Assembly: GCA_022706085.1 (NCBI GenBank)
Contig: JAKJDF010000012.1
Location: forward strand, 47,151 to 111,150
Origin: Candidatus Latescibacterota bacterium
Lineage (GTDB): Bacteria > Latescibacterota > MWCZ01
Length of the DNA: 64,000 nucleotides
Direction: 5' to 3'
Positions within the stretch are counted from its first letter, which is position 1; the number at the start of each line of letters is the position of its first letter. Both the position numbers and the translations under genes were made by a program. Positions 8,146 through 17,864 of the stretch are shown piece after piece. The notes below the pieces were generated by a model, which saw only the letters and a list, made by a program, of their open reading frames with translations, ran no database searches and was not told the DNA's origin.

Positions 8146-9165
8146 ATGGAACGGGTGTGCACAATCGCCGTTGACGCCATGGGTGGAGATTTCGCCCCCG
8201 ATGAAATCGTTGCCGGAGCTGTTCAGGCTGCGCGACAGGGCGATGGGGCAATCAGGGTCATTCTTGTCGGGCAGGAACAGGCCATAAAGGACTCCCTGGC
8301 GCGATTTGGAGAGGTGCAGGGGATCGAGATCCGACACGCACCCACCACAGTTGGGATGGCGGAATCCGTCAGCAACCTCCGTCGCAAGATGGATTCCTCG
8401 CTGGCGGTTGCCATCAAGATGCAGAAGACGGGAGAGGCGGATGCCGCGGTCAGCGCAGGAAACACGGGCGCTGCGATGGCGCTTTCACTTCTTCTGCTCG
8501 GCCGCATTCCGGGTGTGAATCGGCCCGCGATCGCGTCTCCCATGCCTACGAAAAAGGGTGTGTGCACCCTGCTCGACGTCGGTGCGAACAGCAGCTGCGA
8601 GCCACTGAACCTCTACCAGTTCGCTGTAATGGGTAGTCTCTATCACAGTTTCGTCTACAAAGTGCCGAACCCATCGGTAGGTCTTCTCAGCATCGGGGAG
8701 GAGGCGTCGAAAGGTGACGAGCTGGTGCAAAAAGCTCATGCGCTTCTTGCGGCTTCAAGTCTGAATTTCGTAGGAAACGTGGAAGGGCGTGACATACTGA
8801 GTGGAACGTCAGACATAGTCGTGTGTGACGGCTTCACTGGAAATGTTGTTTTGAAGTTTGCGGAAAGCGCAGTACAATTCATAACCGGCGTTTTGAAGGA
8901 CGCGGTAAAATCATCGCCTTTGAGCATGATTGGTGGGCTTCTGATCAAGAGACAGTTTAACAAGCAGAAAACTCGGCTCAATTACGAAGTATATGGCGGT
9001 GCTCCCCTTTTAGGTATCGATGGTATTACTATTATCTGCCACGGTCGTTCGTCGGCGCGGGCCATCCAGAATGCCATCAGGGTTGCTGCGACCGCCGCCA
9101 GGCAAAGGCTGAACGAGCACATTAAGAACAAACTGTCGGAAGCGAGCGTCGATGCGACATCCTGA
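8146..9165 (+). CDS. plsX: phosphate acyltransferase PlsX
   Basis: Converts acyl-ACP and phosphate to acyl phosphate, the acyl donor used by PlsY in phosphatidic acid synthesis. The protein has the start AVDAMGGDFAPDEIVAGA, a central SAGNTGA motif, LDVGANSSC and the C-terminal YGGAPLLGI block, all hallmarks of PlsX. Length 339 is normal. ATG 8146 follows GAGGTG. The last 14 bases overlap the start of fabH, indicating translational coupling in the operon. Confidence 0.95.
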   Translation: MERVCTIAVDAMGGDFAPDEIVAGAVQAARQGDGAIRVILVGQEQAIKDSLARFGEVQGIEIRHAPTTVGMAESVSNLRRKMDSSLAVAIKMQKTGEADAAVSAGNTGAAMALSLLLLGRIPGVNRPAIASPMPTKKGVCTLLDVGANSSCEPLNLYQFAVMGSLYHSFVYKVPNPSVGLLSIGEEASKGDELVQKAHALLAASSLNFVGNVEGRDILSGTSDIVVCDGFTGNVVLKFAESAVQFITGVLKDAVKSSPLSMIGGLLIKRQFNKQKTRLNYEVYGGAPLLGIDGITIICHGRSSARAIQNAIRVAATAARQRLNEHIKNKLSEASVDATS

Positions 9166-10135
9166 AAGAGCGTTTTTCAAAGGGCTGGGTGCCGCTGCCC
9201 CGAACAAGGTGCTGAGCAATCACGACATCGAGAAGCTGGTAGACACCAGTGATGAGTGGATTCGGACCAGGACCGGAATAGAGCGAAGGCACGTCGCGGA
9301 CGACGACAGCAATACGTTGACTCTCGCGACCGAAGCCGGAAGAAAAGCGCTTCTCGACGCAGGCGTTGAACCTGAGGAGGTCGACATGATCATCCTCGGG
9401 ACGTTGACGCCCTACATTGGTTTCCCCGCCACGGCGTGCCTTGTTCAGAACGCGTTGGGTGCCCGCAACGCGGCTGCCGTGGATATCAACGCGGCGTGTT
9501 CTGGCTTCGTGTACGGTCTGCACCTCGCGCAAGGCCTGATTCGCAGCGGGGCTAACCGGAACGTGCTGCTTATCGGGGCGGAAACGATGTCCCGCATCGT
9601 AAACTGGAAGGATAGGAACACGTGCGTCCTGTTTGGCGATGCGGCCGGGGCAGCCCTTCTCGCGCCCGGTTCCGGACGTGAAGACAGCGCAGGCGTGCTG
9701 GGGACGTACATACGCTCGGATGGCGTGCAACCGGAGATGCTCTGCCGCATTGCCGGAGGGACAAGGCCGGTTGCGACGGAGGAGGAAAACTACCTCCAGA
9801 TGTCCGGTAAGGATGTCTTCAAGCGTGCGGTGACGGCGATGGGTGACGCCGCGGAGCTGATCCTTCGGCAGACGGGGTTCTCCGGGGAAGATGTCACGCT
9901 GCTCATCCCCCACCAGGCGAACATGCGCATTATCGAGGCTACTGCCAGACGTGTGAATATCCCCATGGAAAAGGTATTGGTGAACATACAGGAGTACGGA
10001 AATACCTCCGCGGCCACGATTCCTGTGGCGATGGCCGAAGCCAAAGCCTCCGGGCGGATGCGGAGCGGGGATCTTGTGCTTATGGTTGCGTTTGGCGCCG
10101 GAATGACCTGGGGCGCGGCGCTGGCTCGAATGTAG
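9152..10135 (+). CDS. fabH: beta-ketoacyl-ACP synthase III
   Basis: Starts type II fatty-acid synthesis by condensing an acyl-CoA with malonyl-ACP. The thiolase-fold protein has DTSDEWIRTRTGI near the N-terminus, the catalytic cysteine in NAACSGF, the catalytic histidine in LIPHQAN and the asparagine in GNTSAATIP, giving a complete Cys-His-Asn triad. Length 327 is typical. It overlaps plsX by 14 bases and fabD follows after 11. Confidence 0.96.
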   Translation: MRHPERAFFKGLGAAAPNKVLSNHDIEKLVDTSDEWIRTRTGIERRHVADDDSNTLTLATEAGRKALLDAGVEPEEVDMIILGTLTPYIGFPATACLVQNALGARNAAAVDINAACSGFVYGLHLAQGLIRSGANRNVLLIGAETMSRIVNWKDRNTCVLFGDAAGAALLAPGSGREDSAGVLGTYIRSDGVQPEMLCRIAGGTRPVATEEENYLQMSGKDVFKRAVTAMGDAAELILRQTGFSGEDVTLLIPHQANMRIIEATARRVNIPMEKVLVNIQEYGNTSAATIPVAMAEAKASGRMRSGDLVLMVAFGAGMTWGAALARM

Positions 10136-10146
10136 GTACGGAAGAG

Positions 10147-11064
10147 ATGGGGATTGCGTTCCTTTTTCCCGGCCAGGGCTCCCAGTATGTGGGAATGGGC
10201 GCGGATCTCTTCGCGGAGTTTCCCGCCGCGCGCCGGACGTACGAGGACGCAGATGCCCTGCTGGGTTGGTCGGTGACATCAACCAGCTTCGAGGGCCCTC
10301 CCGAGACACTGAACGACACCCGGTATACCCAGCCGGCAGTGTTTGTTCATAGCATGGCCGTGTTCAAGATTCTGCGCGAACATTGCATCAACCCCGATGT
10401 CGTGGCAGGGCACAGCCTCGGCGAATATGCGGCGCTGTGCGCCTCGGGCGCGTTGGAGTTCGAGGCCGCCCTGCGTCTTGTTGCGGCGCGAGCTGCGGCC
10501 ATGGCGGATGTGGCGTCGCGAATACCCGGGGCGATGGCTGCAGTGGTAGGGCTGGATGAACGCACGGTTGAGAAGGGTGTAGAAGGCCTGCGTGATGTGG
10601 TTGTTGCCAACTACAACGCGCCTGACCAGGTTGTGATTTCCGGAACAGAGGAAGCAGTAAGGAACGCCGGAAATGTGCTTTCGGAACTGGGTGCCAAACG
10701 GATTGTTCCGCTCAAAGTGAGCGGTGCCTTTCACTCGCCCCTGATGGCTGAAGCTGCGCGAGTGTTCGCGGGGGCCCTGGAACGCGAGAAGATCTCCAGA
10801 CCTGGAATTCCAGTCATTCCCAACGTTACGGGAATTCGAACAACCGACCCAAAGGAAATCCGGGGCCTGCTGGTTGAGCAAATAACCAGTCCCGTGCGTT
10901 GGACGGACACGGTTCGCGCCCTCCCATCGTCTGGCTGCGCAAGCTGTTGTGAAGTGGGGCCGGGGAAGATTTTGCAGGGACTTGTCAGACGCATCGCTCC
11001 TTCGATCATCACCACCACAGTCGGAACCACGGCAGAAATTCTGGCATTGCTGAAGACCGAATGA
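10147..11064 (+). CDS. fabD: malonyl-CoA:ACP transacylase
   Basis: Loads malonyl groups onto ACP. The N-terminal LFPGQGSQYVGMG motif and the GHSLGEYAAL nucleophile elbow with its catalytic serine are intact. The catalytic histidine is in GAFHSPLM and the substrate-carboxylate-binding arginine lies in the segment after the elbow (LRLVAARAAAM). Length 305 is normal. ATG 10147 lies 11 bases after the fabH stop; fabG follows after 16 bases. Confidence 0.95.
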   Translation: MGIAFLFPGQGSQYVGMGADLFAEFPAARRTYEDADALLGWSVTSTSFEGPPETLNDTRYTQPAVFVHSMAVFKILREHCINPDVVAGHSLGEYAALCASGALEFEAALRLVAARAAAMADVASRIPGAMAAVVGLDERTVEKGVEGLRDVVVANYNAPDQVVISGTEEAVRNAGNVLSELGAKRIVPLKVSGAFHSPLMAEAARVFAGALEREKISRPGIPVIPNVTGIRTTDPKEIRGLLVEQITSPVRWTDTVRALPSSGCASCCEVGPGKILQGLVRRIAPSIITTTVGTTAEILALLKTE

Positions 11065-11080
11065 CGGGACTCGTTTCGCG

Positions 11081-11827
11081 ATGTTTGATTTGAACGGTCG
11101 AGTTGTGCTTGTTACAGGCGGGTCCGGGGATATCGGTGCCGCTCTGTGCGAAAAATTCGCAATTGCGGGCGCAAAAGTAGCGATGACGAGCCGAACCGGA
11201 TCAGCCGGGCTTGCCCGCGTGGTGGAATCACTGCACGCACGTGGCGCGGAGCCCCTTCCGATTTCCATGGATGTTCGACAGCGTTCTGACGTGGAGGCCG
11301 GCGTCGCGAAGGTGGTCGAGACGTGGGGGCGCCTGGATGTGCTGGTCAATAATGCAGGGATCACGAAGGATACTCTGTTGCTCCGGATGAGTGACCAGCA
11401 ATGGAGCGACGTGCTTGAAACGAACCTCACGAGCGTCTTTCTGTGCACTCAGGCTGCACTGAAGCCCATGTTGAAGGCCCGCTGGGGACGTATTATTTCC
11501 ATTACCTCCATTGTCGGAGAGGTAGGGAATGTGGGACAGGCGAATTACGCCAGTGCGAAAGCGGGTATCATTGGTTTTACCAAAACTGCCGCCAAGGAAT
11601 GTGCCTCCCGAAACATTACCGTGAACGCCATTGCCCCCGGATTCATAGAATCCCGGATGACGAATACGATTCCTGAAAAAGTCAGAACCACGTTGCTTGC
11701 CAGCATTCCACTCGCCCGGCCCGGGACACCGATGGAAGTAGCGGCCGCAGCGGTCTTTCTTGCGTCAGAGGAAGCATCGTACATTACAGGACACGTCTTG
11801 AACGTTGATGGTGGCATCGCGATGTGA
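11081..11827 (+). CDS. fabG: 3-oxoacyl-ACP reductase
   Basis: NADPH-dependent short-chain dehydrogenase that reduces 3-ketoacyl-ACP. The nucleotide loop TGGSGDIG, the NNAG motif, the catalytic serine in SITSIVG and the YASAK active-site Tyr/Lys pair are present in order, and the C-terminus ends with the GHVLNVDGGIAM strand found in FabG. The 248 residues match the family. Its place between fabD and acpP supports FabG over other short-chain dehydrogenases. Confidence 0.94.
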   Translation: MFDLNGRVVLVTGGSGDIGAALCEKFAIAGAKVAMTSRTGSAGLARVVESLHARGAEPLPISMDVRQRSDVEAGVAKVVETWGRLDVLVNNAGITKDTLLLRMSDQQWSDVLETNLTSVFLCTQAALKPMLKARWGRIISITSIVGEVGNVGQANYASAKAGIIGFTKTAAKECASRNITVNAIAPGFIESRMTNTIPEKVRTTLLASIPLARPGTPMEVAAAAVFLASEEASYITGHVLNVDGGIAM

Positions 11828-11952
11828 ACAGCTCAGACGCCGGAATGATGGGTTCAAACTGAGCGTGCCATCACAACGAGCGTTTTTGGAAGTGCTGTTT
11901 TTCAGGGCATCAACCCGCCAAACCGCGCGCAGAGCGCACCAGGAGGCAAAAT

Positions 11953-12189
11953 ATGGCGATTGAAGACAAAGTTCGCGATCTGGTAGTTGAGCAGTTAGGT
12001 GTTGCGCCGGAGGAAGTGAAGCCAGAGGCTCGTTTCATAGAGGATCTCGGGGCAGATTCGTTGGATACGGTTGAACTCGTCATGGCGTTCGAGGACAAAT
12101 TCGGCGTCGAGATTCCCGACGAAGAGGCGGAAAAACTCGACACAGTAGGCGCAGCGATCGAGTACCTGAAAAGCAAGAACGTGGAGTAA
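11953..12189 (+). CDS. acpP: acyl carrier protein
   Basis: A 78-residue acidic helical carrier protein. The serine that receives 4'-phosphopantetheine lies in the GADSLD motif, followed by the recognition helix [25 protein letters not shown] 11953 follows AGGAGG. The gap to fabG (125 bases) is the largest within the operon. Because ACP is made in large excess, an extra promoter or RNA processing site there would be reasonable, but I see no convincing promoter. Confidence 0.97.
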   Translation: MAIEDKVRDLVVEQLGVAPEEVKPEARFIEDLGADSLDTVELVMAFEDKFGVEIPDEEAEKLDTVGAAIEYLKSKNVE

Positions 12190-12243
12190 TCGGTTCGGCC
12201 GCGGGCGATTTCACTCGCTCGTTTCGCGTGCAAGGAGTTCTGT

Positions 12244-13494
12244 GTGAGTGGCATAACCCGACGCGTGGTCGTTACGGGGATGGGTGCGGTTACCCCGGTA
12301 GGCAATTCACGCGAGGAATACTGGCAGGCTCTTCTCCACGGCAAGAGCGGCGCGGGCGCAATCACGAGGTTCCCCACCGAGGGTTTCTCGACTACAATCG
12401 CGGCGGAAGTGAAAGGGTTCGACCCGACGCAGCGCATCAACGCAAAAGAAGCGCGGCGAATGGACCTTTTCATTCAGTACGCGGTGTACGCGGCCTCTGA
12501 AGCGATCGAGGACGCTGGTTTGCGGGTTGACGGGATGGATCCAACCCGGATTGGGGTAATCGTCGGCTCGGGTATTGGTGGTATTTCCACACTCGAAGCG
12601 CAGTACAAAGTCCTGAAGGAACGTGGACCAGGACGGGTGAGCCCGTTCATGATTCCCATGCTGATTTCGGACATGGCTGCGGGAATGATCAGTATCATCT
12701 TCGGGCTCAAAGGTCCTAATTACTGTACGGTGTCCGCGTGCGCATCGGCAGCGCATGCGCTTGGTGACGCGGTGTCCGTCCTTCGGAATGGACATGCAGA
12801 CGTGGTTCTGACCGGGGGAGCGGAGGCATCGCTGACCGAACTGGCGATGGCGGGATTCTGCGCGGCACGCGCCCTTTCCACACGGAACGATGACCCGGAG
12901 CACGCAAGCCGGCCTTTCGACAAGGATCGCGACGGTTTTGTCTGTGGAGAGGGTGCAGGGATACTGGTACTTGAAACTCTGGACCACGCGATCGCGAGAG
13001 GGGCGAGGATCTACGCGGAAGTTCTCGGCTTCGGGTATTCGGCGGACGCGTACCACATCACGGCGCCACCGGAAAACGGCGAAGGGATGGCGCGCTGCAT
13101 GGAAAACGCACTTCTGGACGCGGAAATTGCGAGGGAGCGCGTTGGGTACATCAATGCTCACGGGACATCAACGGAAGTGGGTGACGCGGCAGAGACAGCA
13201 GGAATCAAGCGCGTCTTCGGCGAGCACGCACGTTGTCTCGCCGTCAGCAGTACAAAGTCAATGACGGGGCATCTGCTCGGGGCAGCAGGGGCTGTCGAAT
13301 CGATTGCAACGATAATGGCGCTTCACCACGGCGTATTGCCGCCGACGACCAACCTGTCCACTCCTGACCCCGCATGCGATCTCGATTACGTGCCGAACTC
13401 ACCGCGGGAGAAACGCGTGGACGTGGCGATGAGCAACTCGTTCGGTTTCGGGGGACATAACGCGAGTCTCGTGTTCGGTTCCTGGAAAGGCTGA
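12244..13494 (+). CDS. fabF: beta-ketoacyl-ACP synthase II
   Basis: Elongation condensing enzyme of fatty-acid synthesis. It has the RVVVTGMGAVTPVG start, the nucleophile cysteine in VSACASA, and both active-site histidines (INAHGTST and the TKSMTGHLLGAAGA block). Length 416 is typical for FabF. The start is GTG 12244 after an AAGGAG sequence. It lies 54 bases after acpP and 47 before rnc, so the fab genes appear to be transcribed on into the RNA-processing gene. Confidence 0.95.
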   Translation: MSGITRRVVVTGMGAVTPVGNSREEYWQALLHGKSGAGAITRFPTEGFSTTIAAEVKGFDPTQRINAKEARRMDLFIQYAVYAASEAIEDAGLRVDGMDPTRIGVIVGSGIGGISTLEAQYKVLKERGPGRVSPFMIPMLISDMAAGMISIIFGLKGPNYCTVSACASAAHALGDAVSVLRNGHADVVLTGGAEASLTELAMAGFCAARALSTRNDDPEHASRPFDKDRDGFVCGEGAGILVLETLDHAIARGARIYAEVLGFGYSADAYHITAPPENGEGMARCMENALLDAEIARERVGYINAHGTSTEVGDAAETAGIKRVFGEHARCLAVSSTKSMTGHLLGAAGAVESIATIMALHHGVLPPTTNLSTPDPACDLDYVPNSPREKRVDVAMSNSFGFGGHNASLVFGSWKG

Positions 13495-13541
13495 TTCGCG
13501 TTCCCGGTTTCCCGTGGTTCTCCACAGGTATTTGTGTTTCG

Positions 13542-14363
13542 ATGGTCTGGCTAGGTCGGCTCCTGTCTCGAAAAGGCTCCGCAGCGCAAGGCACCGGCTC
13601 GATCGGAGGAATTCGCGACCTCGAAGAAGCGATCAGGTACACCTTCCGCGAAAAAAGCCTTCTCGTCGCAGCCCTGCGACACCGTTCCTACGTTCACGCA
13701 AATGGCGATTCGCCGGACGACCTCGTATCACAGGCGAACGAACGGCTTGAATTCCTCGGTGATGCCGTTTTGGGATTGCTTGCGACGGAGTTCCTTTACC
13801 GAGAATTCCCCGACAAACCCGAAGGGGAATTGACGAAGAGAAAGTCGGTCCTCGTCTCGAAAAGCGCCCTCGCCCGTTGCGCGCTGGAGGTTCATCTCGA
13901 TCAGCACGTATTGTTAAGCAGCGTCGAAGAGGGTATGGGGGGCAGGCAACGCCGCTCCATTCTGGGAGACGCCTTCGAAGCTCTCGTGGGTGCCATTTAC
14001 CTGGACGGAGGTCTGGAACCGAGCCGGAGGTTCCTGGAGACCACCCTGTTCGTCCATCTTCGAGAATATGAGACGGAGTCTATCTTCACGAATTACAAGA
14101 GCCTGCTTTTGGAGCACGTTCAGGCCGGTGGAGGACGGCCGCCTGAATACATGCTGAGGTCGCAATCTGGACCTGACCACCAGAAAACGTTCACCGTTGA
14201 GGTTGCCATCGGGGGAAAAGTTCTTGGGACCGGAACCGGACCGACGAAGAAGTACGCGCAGCAAGAGGCAGCGAGGCTCGCGTATGAACTGTTGACGCGA
14301 AAGGCTTCAACGGACGACGACCGGGACACCGATGAACGGTTCCCCGCCGCCGGTGTCCAATGA
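13542..14363 (+). CDS. rnc: ribonuclease III
   Basis: Double-strand-specific endoribonuclease that processes rRNA and structured mRNA. The signature ERLEFLGDAVLGLL in the first half holds catalytic acidic residues, a second acidic motif (GDAFEALVGAIYLDGG) completes the site, and a C-terminal dsRNA-binding domain ends in KKYAQQEAARLAYELL. The N-terminus is about 20 residues longer than in many homologues. ATG 13542 is accepted as the first good start. Its stop overlaps the next start in ATGA, indicating coupled translation. Confidence 0.94.
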   Translation: MVWLGRLLSRKGSAAQGTGSIGGIRDLEEAIRYTFREKSLLVAALRHRSYVHANGDSPDDLVSQANERLEFLGDAVLGLLATEFLYREFPDKPEGELTKRKSVLVSKSALARCALEVHLDQHVLLSSVEEGMGGRQRRSILGDAFEALVGAIYLDGGLEPSRRFLETTLFVHLREYETESIFTNYKSLLLEHVQAGGGRPPEYMLRSQSGPDHQKTFTVEVAIGGKVLGTGTGPTKKYAQQEAARLAYELLTRKASTDDDRDTDERFPAAGVQ

Positions 14364-15214
14364 GCACGCGTAAGGAATGTTGGCGTCTCATTGTAACGCC
14401 TCCTTCCCCGGCGGCGTGGAACATGGCCTGCGATGAGGTTCTTTTCCAGCTCGTGTCCAGCGCTCCATCTCCGGTGATTGTCCGTTTTTACGAGTGGAGG
14501 CCGTACGCCGTTTCGCTTGGGCGATCCCAGTGGCCTGAGAATGAAATAGAACTGGACGCGTTGCGACGCGACGGGTATGATTGTGTTCGCAGAATCACGG
14601 GTGGTCGAGCAGTTTTCCACGCAGAAGAGCTGACCTATTCCGTCGTGTGTGGACGCGGGCATCCTTTGGCCGCAGGGGGCGTCCATGCCACCTACGAACG
14701 AACCAGTGAAGCGCTTGCATGCGGGTTACGCCTTGCGGGAATACGCGCGGAACTCGCCCGCGTGACGCACCATCCGTCCCCCGGCTCCGCATGCCGGAGC
14801 GCTCCGCCATGTTTCGGGAGCGTCGCGCGCTCGGAAATCGTGGTCGACGGGCGCAAACTCGTCGGTTCTGCCCAGTACCGGTCAACCGCGGCTGTGCTGC
14901 AGCACGGTTCGATCCTGACAGGGGCAGCACACAAGCGGATCCTCGAATATCTGCGCGTCGAAGAAGGTGTCCGACAGCAGTATCTCCGAAATCTGGAAAT
15001 CGGAACGACGTGTCTGCGGGAACTGGGGTGGTGCGGCACCACCGACGGTTTGATCCACGCACTCGCGGACGGGTTTGCGGGGCACTTTGGCATCGTGTGG
15101 GATGCGGACCACAGTCTTGCACCGCACGAGATGAGCTTGATTGATACGAAGGCGCATGGGCGGAATTGCAGAGAAACCCGGTATCCTGGTGATATGGACG
15201 GAGGAAACGGATGA
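14360..15214 (+). CDS. octanoyltransferase / lipoate-protein ligase family (LipM-like)
   Basis: A BPL/LplA/LipB-fold protein of 284 residues that attaches octanoate or lipoate to lipoyl domains. It contains RRITGGRAVFH, which binds the acyl chain, a CFGS segment followed by EIVVDGRKLVGSAQ with the conserved lysine, and LQHGSIL. The cysteine in CFGS corresponds to the region carrying the catalytic cysteine of Gram-positive LipM, which favours octanoyl transfer from ACP over ATP-dependent lipoate ligation. This fits its place directly after ACP and fatty-acid genes. It overlaps rnc and pgi by four bases each (ATGA). Confidence 0.8.
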   Translation: MSTRKECWRLIVTPPSPAAWNMACDEVLFQLVSSAPSPVIVRFYEWRPYAVSLGRSQWPENEIELDALRRDGYDCVRRITGGRAVFHAEELTYSVVCGRGHPLAAGGVHATYERTSEALACGLRLAGIRAELARVTHHPSPGSACRSAPPCFGSVARSEIVVDGRKLVGSAQYRSTAAVLQHGSILTGAAHKRILEYLRVEEGVRQQYLRNLEIGTTCLRELGWCGTTDGLIHALADGFAGHFGIVWDADHSLAPHEMSLIDTKAHGRNCRETRYPGDMDGGNG

Positions 15215-16656
15215 AACCCTGGAACGATCCCACGTGGAAAAACGCGATGCGTGTACGCCTCGCAATGGGCAATGTCTTTGAAGAGGCGGTGGGGCCAGAG
15301 GGTGGGATAACCCGTGTCCAGTTGGAAAGCCTTTACGACAGGCTCAGGGCGATTCAGCGCGAGATTGCGGTGAAACGAGAAGCAGGTGCTCTGCCGTTCC
15401 TCGATCTCCCGAAACAGGAAATTTCCAGTATTCTGGCGTGCGTGGAACAGAATCGTCCGAAGTTCGAGACGTTTGTGGTTCTCGGTATCGGCGGATCGGC
15501 TCTGGGCAACATTGCCTGCCACACCGCGCTCCGGCACCCGTACCACAATTTCCTTCCGGCGGATAGCCGGGGCGGCATGAGAATCGAGGTCGCAGACAAT
15601 ATCGACCCCGATCGTATCACCGGCCTTTTCGACACGCTGGATCTGCCCCGTACGCTTTTCAATGTCATTACGAAATCGGGAAGCACCGCAGAGACGGCAA
15701 GTACATTCCTCGCCGTGAAAAAGCTGCTTCAGGATCACCCGCGAATTGGCCCGGGATGGCGGGAACATGTGATCGTGACAACCGACCCGGTCGCGGGGGA
15801 TCTCCGGAAATTTGCGTCGCGCGAGGGTCTTGTGTCCTTCGACATACCACAGGGAGTCGGGGGCAGATTCAGCGTTCTCACGCCGGTGGGGTTGCTTTCC
15901 GCCGCGATGAGCGGAATCGACATCGAGGAACTCCTTGCCGGCGCGGCTGACGCGGTTGAATACCACGCCCGCGTACCTGCCGAGAAGTGTCCGGCTTTCG
16001 CTGGTGCGGCACTGCACTACCTGATGTACAACCATGCCCGCGCGCCGAAGCGACTGGCAGTGATGATGCCGTATTCCCACGCCCTGAAGGACGTCGCTGA
16101 CTGGTTCCGGCAGCTCTGGGCGGAAAGCCTCGGCAAAGAAAAGGCGCTCGATGGAACCATCGTGAATGTGGGTCCAACCCCGATTAAGGCGCTTGGCGTG
16201 ACGGACCAGCACTCGCAGGTACAGCTGTATATCGAAGGCCCGAACGACAAACTGTTCACGTTCATAGAAACGGAAACGTTCCGGAACGATCTCGTCCTAC
16301 CGTCAGACAACGACCTTGCGGACCTGGGAGCCTTCAATTACTTCGCCGGAAAAACGCTCGGACAGTTGCTTCACGCCGAGCAGAAGGCAACTACCCTTGC
16401 GTTAACAAGGCGCCAACGCCCGAACATGACCTTCTCGATGAAGGAGGTTCGCCCGTATACGGTAGGCCAGTTGTTCATGCTTCTCGAGATTCAGACGGTT
16501 GTTGCGGGGGCGCTGTTTGGAATCAACCCGTTTGACCAGCCGGGTGTGGAGGCGGGCAAAGTCGCCACCTACGCGCTCATGGATCGGCCGGGATACGAAA
16601 ACGAGAAGAGAGCCATAGAACAGGAGATTTCAGCACAAGCGGAGTGGGTGCTGTAA
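15211..16656 (+). CDS. pgi: glucose-6-phosphate isomerase
   Basis: Interconverts glucose 6-phosphate and fructose 6-phosphate. The SIS-fold protein has LGIGGSALGN, the ITKSGSTAET phosphate-binding loop, GGRFSVLTPVGLL and the C-terminal HAEQKATTLAL helix with the active-site His/Lys region. At 481 residues it belongs to the shorter form of the enzyme. It is the last gene of the run from yceD, joined to the LipM-like gene by a four-base overlap. No obvious terminator follows; the next gene faces it. Confidence 0.94.
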   Translation: MKPWNDPTWKNAMRVRLAMGNVFEEAVGPEGGITRVQLESLYDRLRAIQREIAVKREAGALPFLDLPKQEISSILACVEQNRPKFETFVVLGIGGSALGNIACHTALRHPYHNFLPADSRGGMRIEVADNIDPDRITGLFDTLDLPRTLFNVITKSGSTAETASTFLAVKKLLQDHPRIGPGWREHVIVTTDPVAGDLRKFASREGLVSFDIPQGVGGRFSVLTPVGLLSAAMSGIDIEELLAGAADAVEYHARVPAEKCPAFAGAALHYLMYNHARAPKRLAVMMPYSHALKDVADWFRQLWAESLGKEKALDGTIVNVGPTPIKALGVTDQHSQVQLYIEGPNDKLFTFIETETFRNDLVLPSDNDLADLGAFNYFAGKTLGQLLHAEQKATTLALTRRQRPNMTFSMKEVRPYTVGQLFMLLEIQTVVAGALFGINPFDQPGVEAGKVATYALMDRPGYENEKRAIEQEISAQAEWVL

Positions 16657-16738
16657 CGCGCCTGACGAGACGCGCATTCCGCCGCGCGAACAACGCCGAT
16701 CCGAACGCGCACACGGTTCTTGGTCTGCTGGCCCAAAT

Positions 16739-17863
16739 CTACGTGCCATAGAGCCAGCGATAATCAACTCTGCGAATGCGGAGAGTGTTGAGAATACTGC
16801 CCGTGGCCTTCGACCCCGCACAATAGGCTAACAGGCAGGCGTCTGGAAGCATGTGAAGGGCAGTGTAACAGTACCCGCTATCCGGGTCGTTTTCCAGGAG
16901 CCGATGATGCCTCCATGTCCGCCCCTCGTCCTCGCTTATGGCGCTTACCAGAGGAGTTCGAGCGCTGGGACTGCTCGGCGGAACCCGTGAACCGAATCTC
17001 GGGGATTTGTCGTTCCAGACCGCGAGCAGATGGCCGTTCACGCCCGGCTCCAAAGGGGGGAGTCGTTTCACGGAAAGGGGCGAATTTGGTGAGATGAAGC
17101 GAGTAGGTTCGGGCGGGGACCACGTGTCTCCGCCATCCCGCGATACAGTTGTCCACTGGTACCCCGTATCTGTCCGGCAGTAGCCATAAAGGTGCCCGTT
17201 CGTGAGTTCCACGCATCCGGGTTCCTGCAACCCGCTGTTGCTGGGAACAGGCAGGGCCCACCAGGATCTGCTTTCCCGCCATGTGGCCCCTGCGTCATCC
17301 GAGAGGAAGGCGAGCATGATGCTCCTTGAATCGACGGCTTTCCACGAGGTGTCAAGGACGGTTTTCTGCCGGTGAAATGCCGCGGGTATGACAAGCCGTC
17401 CCGATTTGAGCTGCACGACGCGGTCGTTGTTCACCACGAAATACCCCGGCGTGGGGATCACGCTGATTGGGGTACTCCAGGAGCGCCCTTCGTCGGTTGA
17501 CGTTCTCATACACGGACGGCAATCGTTTCCAGAATTTTTGACGAGGTAGAAGAGGGCTATTCTGCCGTCCTGCAGGCGAACGAGGGAAACGCTCATCACG
17601 TTAATCCCGCCGGCGTTCCTGACAATGATCTGCGGGTCGCTCGACCAGGTCTCCCCGGCATCGTGTGAATAGATCGCGGCGATATCCGCGCTCCCAAAAT
17701 CGCCGCCGGAGGTGGTGAATCGGCTGTAGGCAAAGAGAATCGTTTTGTCCGCCAACGTAACGAAACTGCCTTCGGAGTTTCTTGGATTTTCGCTGCCGGG
17801 GTCAAGTTGATGAACTATTCTGTTCAAAGCTCCGAGTTCCTTCTGCGTGTGAGATTTCAACAC
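16739..17863 (-). CDS. BNR-repeat sialidase-like glycoside hydrolase
   Basis: A six-bladed-propeller protein with repeated Asp-box-like segments: SHDAGETWSS, STDEGRSWS, SDDAGATWRES, SRDGGDTWSPP and SEDEGRTWRHH. This is the pattern of the sialidase/neuraminidase superfamily. No signal peptide is visible, so it is probably cytoplasmic. Whether it cleaves sialic acid is unknown; many such genes next to lyases act on other acidic sugars. GTG 17863 is chosen because it lies two bases past the heparinase-like stop; an in-frame extension to 17983 would overlap that gene. It is last of three minus-strand genes. Confidence 0.72.
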   Translation of the reverse strand: MLKSHTQKELGALNRIVHQLDPGSENPRNSEGSFVTLADKTILFAYSRFTTSGGDFGSADIAAIYSHDAGETWSSDPQIIVRNAGGINVMSVSLVRLQDGRIALFYLVKNSGNDCRPCMRTSTDEGRSWSTPISVIPTPGYFVVNNDRVVQLKSGRLVIPAAFHRQKTVLDTSWKAVDSRSIMLAFLSDDAGATWRESRSWWALPVPSNSGLQEPGCVELTNGHLYGYCRTDTGYQWTTVSRDGGDTWSPPEPTRFISPNSPLSVKRLPPLEPGVNGHLLAVWNDKSPRFGSRVPPSSPSARTPLVSAISEDEGRTWRHHRLLENDPDSGYCYTALHMLPDACLLAYCAGSKATGSILNTLRIRRVDYRWLYGT

Positions 17864-17864
17864 A